DNA from: Carboxydocella sporoproducens DSM 16521
GTDB lineage: Bacteria > Bacillota > GCA-003054495 > Carboxydocellales > Carboxydocellaceae
Length of the DNA: 48,588 nt
Direction: 5' to 3'
Assembly (NCBI RefSeq): GCF_900167165.1
Contig: NZ_FUXM01000013.1
Location: 1 to 48,588, forward strand
The notes beneath the pieces were generated by a model that saw nothing but the letters and a program-made list of their open reading frames with translations, searched no databases and was not told the DNA's origin. Both the position numbers and the translations under genes were made by a program. This document shows, in pieces, positions 48,400 through 48,588 of this stretch (positions are counted from its first letter, which is position 1; each line of letters begins with the position of its first letter).

Positions 48400-48588
48400 C
48401 TTGACTGTTTTTATCTCCAGCCAAACCGGCCCCCAGACCAGGTCTTCGCCTCCTTTCCGAACATTTGATTTGCCCTCCGAGGGGCAGGGCGACAGGGGAC
48501 CTCGGCCCGGGAGTCCCACCCGGAGCCCGAACGAAGAGGTTATCCTCTCCCGTACCCCAGGCTCGCCTTCGGAATGTCTTTCGGCACC
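48400..48588 (-). other. GC-rich structured noncoding sequence, cut by the window edge
   Basis: There is no open frame with a start site. The minus strand can form several hairpins: GAGAGG-ATAA-CCTCTT, CCGGG-TGGGACT-CCCGG, CCGAGG...CCTCGG, and a longer-range TTCCGAA/TTCGGAA pairing that would enclose them. A weak AAAAAC-AGTCAA-GTTTTTT hairpin follows near 48390. It could be a structured RNA or leader for the isochorismatase-family gene, or part of a mobile element. I could not match it to a known riboswitch, RNase P, SRP or tmRNA. Confidence 0.4.

Overview
The window looks like chromosomal DNA of a Gram-positive, endospore-forming Firmicute of the class Clostridia. The evidence is a GerC-type germination protein, YheC/YheD-type ATP-grasp proteins, CotF-like coat proteins, a GerMN domain, a T-box leader, 6S RNA and Bacillus/Clostridia gene order. 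Most of it is fairly GC-rich. Several AT-rich patches (about 13.66-18.59, 26.93-27.48, 42.81-43.08, 44.84-45.77 and 47.83-48.38 kb) stand out as probable later arrivals or relaxed sequence. No tRNA, 16S/23S rRNA, CRISPR array or insertion sequence was recognised.

Layout. 0.26-2.96 kb: glycolate-oxidase-type glcD-glcF (+). 2.9-8.3 kb (-): a decapitated gerC remnant, polX, a metallo-beta-lactamase-fold hydrolase, and a GAF-GGDEF-EAL c-di-GMP protein. 8.4-13.6 kb: a 52-residue acidic/basic protein (-), then (+) a giant three-module multicopper oxidase and a diheme cytochrome c peroxidase-like protein. 13.66-18.53 kb: an AT-rich island with three overlapping ATP-grasp genes (the promoter-proximal one apparently a pseudoenzyme) and four small genes, three of them clear paralogues. 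18.6-21.7 kb (-): AI-2E permease, small membrane protein, zinc-ribbon protein, PRC-barrel protein, mnmA. 21.7-29.3 kb (-): a nitrogen block with glnQHMP, a GlnK/GlnL-type two-component system, amt and P-II, interrupted by an orphan MNT nucleotidyltransferase beside a wrecked HEPN toxin gene. 29.3-33.8 kb (-): iscR-iscS-iscU, rarA and threonine aldolase. 33.9-37.7 kb: hypothetical and coiled-coil genes (+), trxA and a CstR-like repressor (-), tcdA (-), and a run of very small + genes. 37.7-41.4 kb (-): 6S RNA, aspS, hisS and its T-box. 41.4-42.8 kb (+): two CotF-like proteins, then a Fur-box-controlled DUF2325-DUF454 pair. 43.1-44.8 kb (-): a tandemly duplicated DUF2680/SHOCT gene pair. 44.9-45.8 kb (+): a secreted protein and a frameshifted membrane protein. 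45.8-47.65 kb (-): an amidase-GerMN-deacetylase fusion. 47.8-48.4 kb (-): an isochorismatase-family hydrolase. The right edge is GC-rich, structured, unidentified sequence.

How it fits together. hisS - aspS - 6S RNA - tcdA - rarA - rrf2/iscR - iscS - mnmA, followed by PRC-barrel, glnQHMP and AI-2E permease genes, recalls the B. subtilis hisS-aspS-bsrA-yrvM-yrvN-cymR-yrvO-mnmA...yrrD...glnQHMP-yrrI-alaS neighbourhood, here opened by several insertions. This supports the 6S RNA call, and it suggests the AT-rich ATP-grasp island lies where alaS would be expected. The nitrogen genes form a sensing (GlnK/GlnL, P-II) and uptake (glnQHMP, amt) unit.

Most noteworthy: the permuted copper-site order in the multicopper oxidase; the ATP-grasp/small-paralogue island; an Asp/His-overlapping T-box specifier whose acceptor-pairing base favours tRNA-Asp; an exact sigma-A promoter with a Fur box; a CstR-like autoregulated operon with its promoter inside tcdA; and the amidase-GerMN-deacetylase fusion. 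All functional statements rest on reading motifs by eye; no database search was run.
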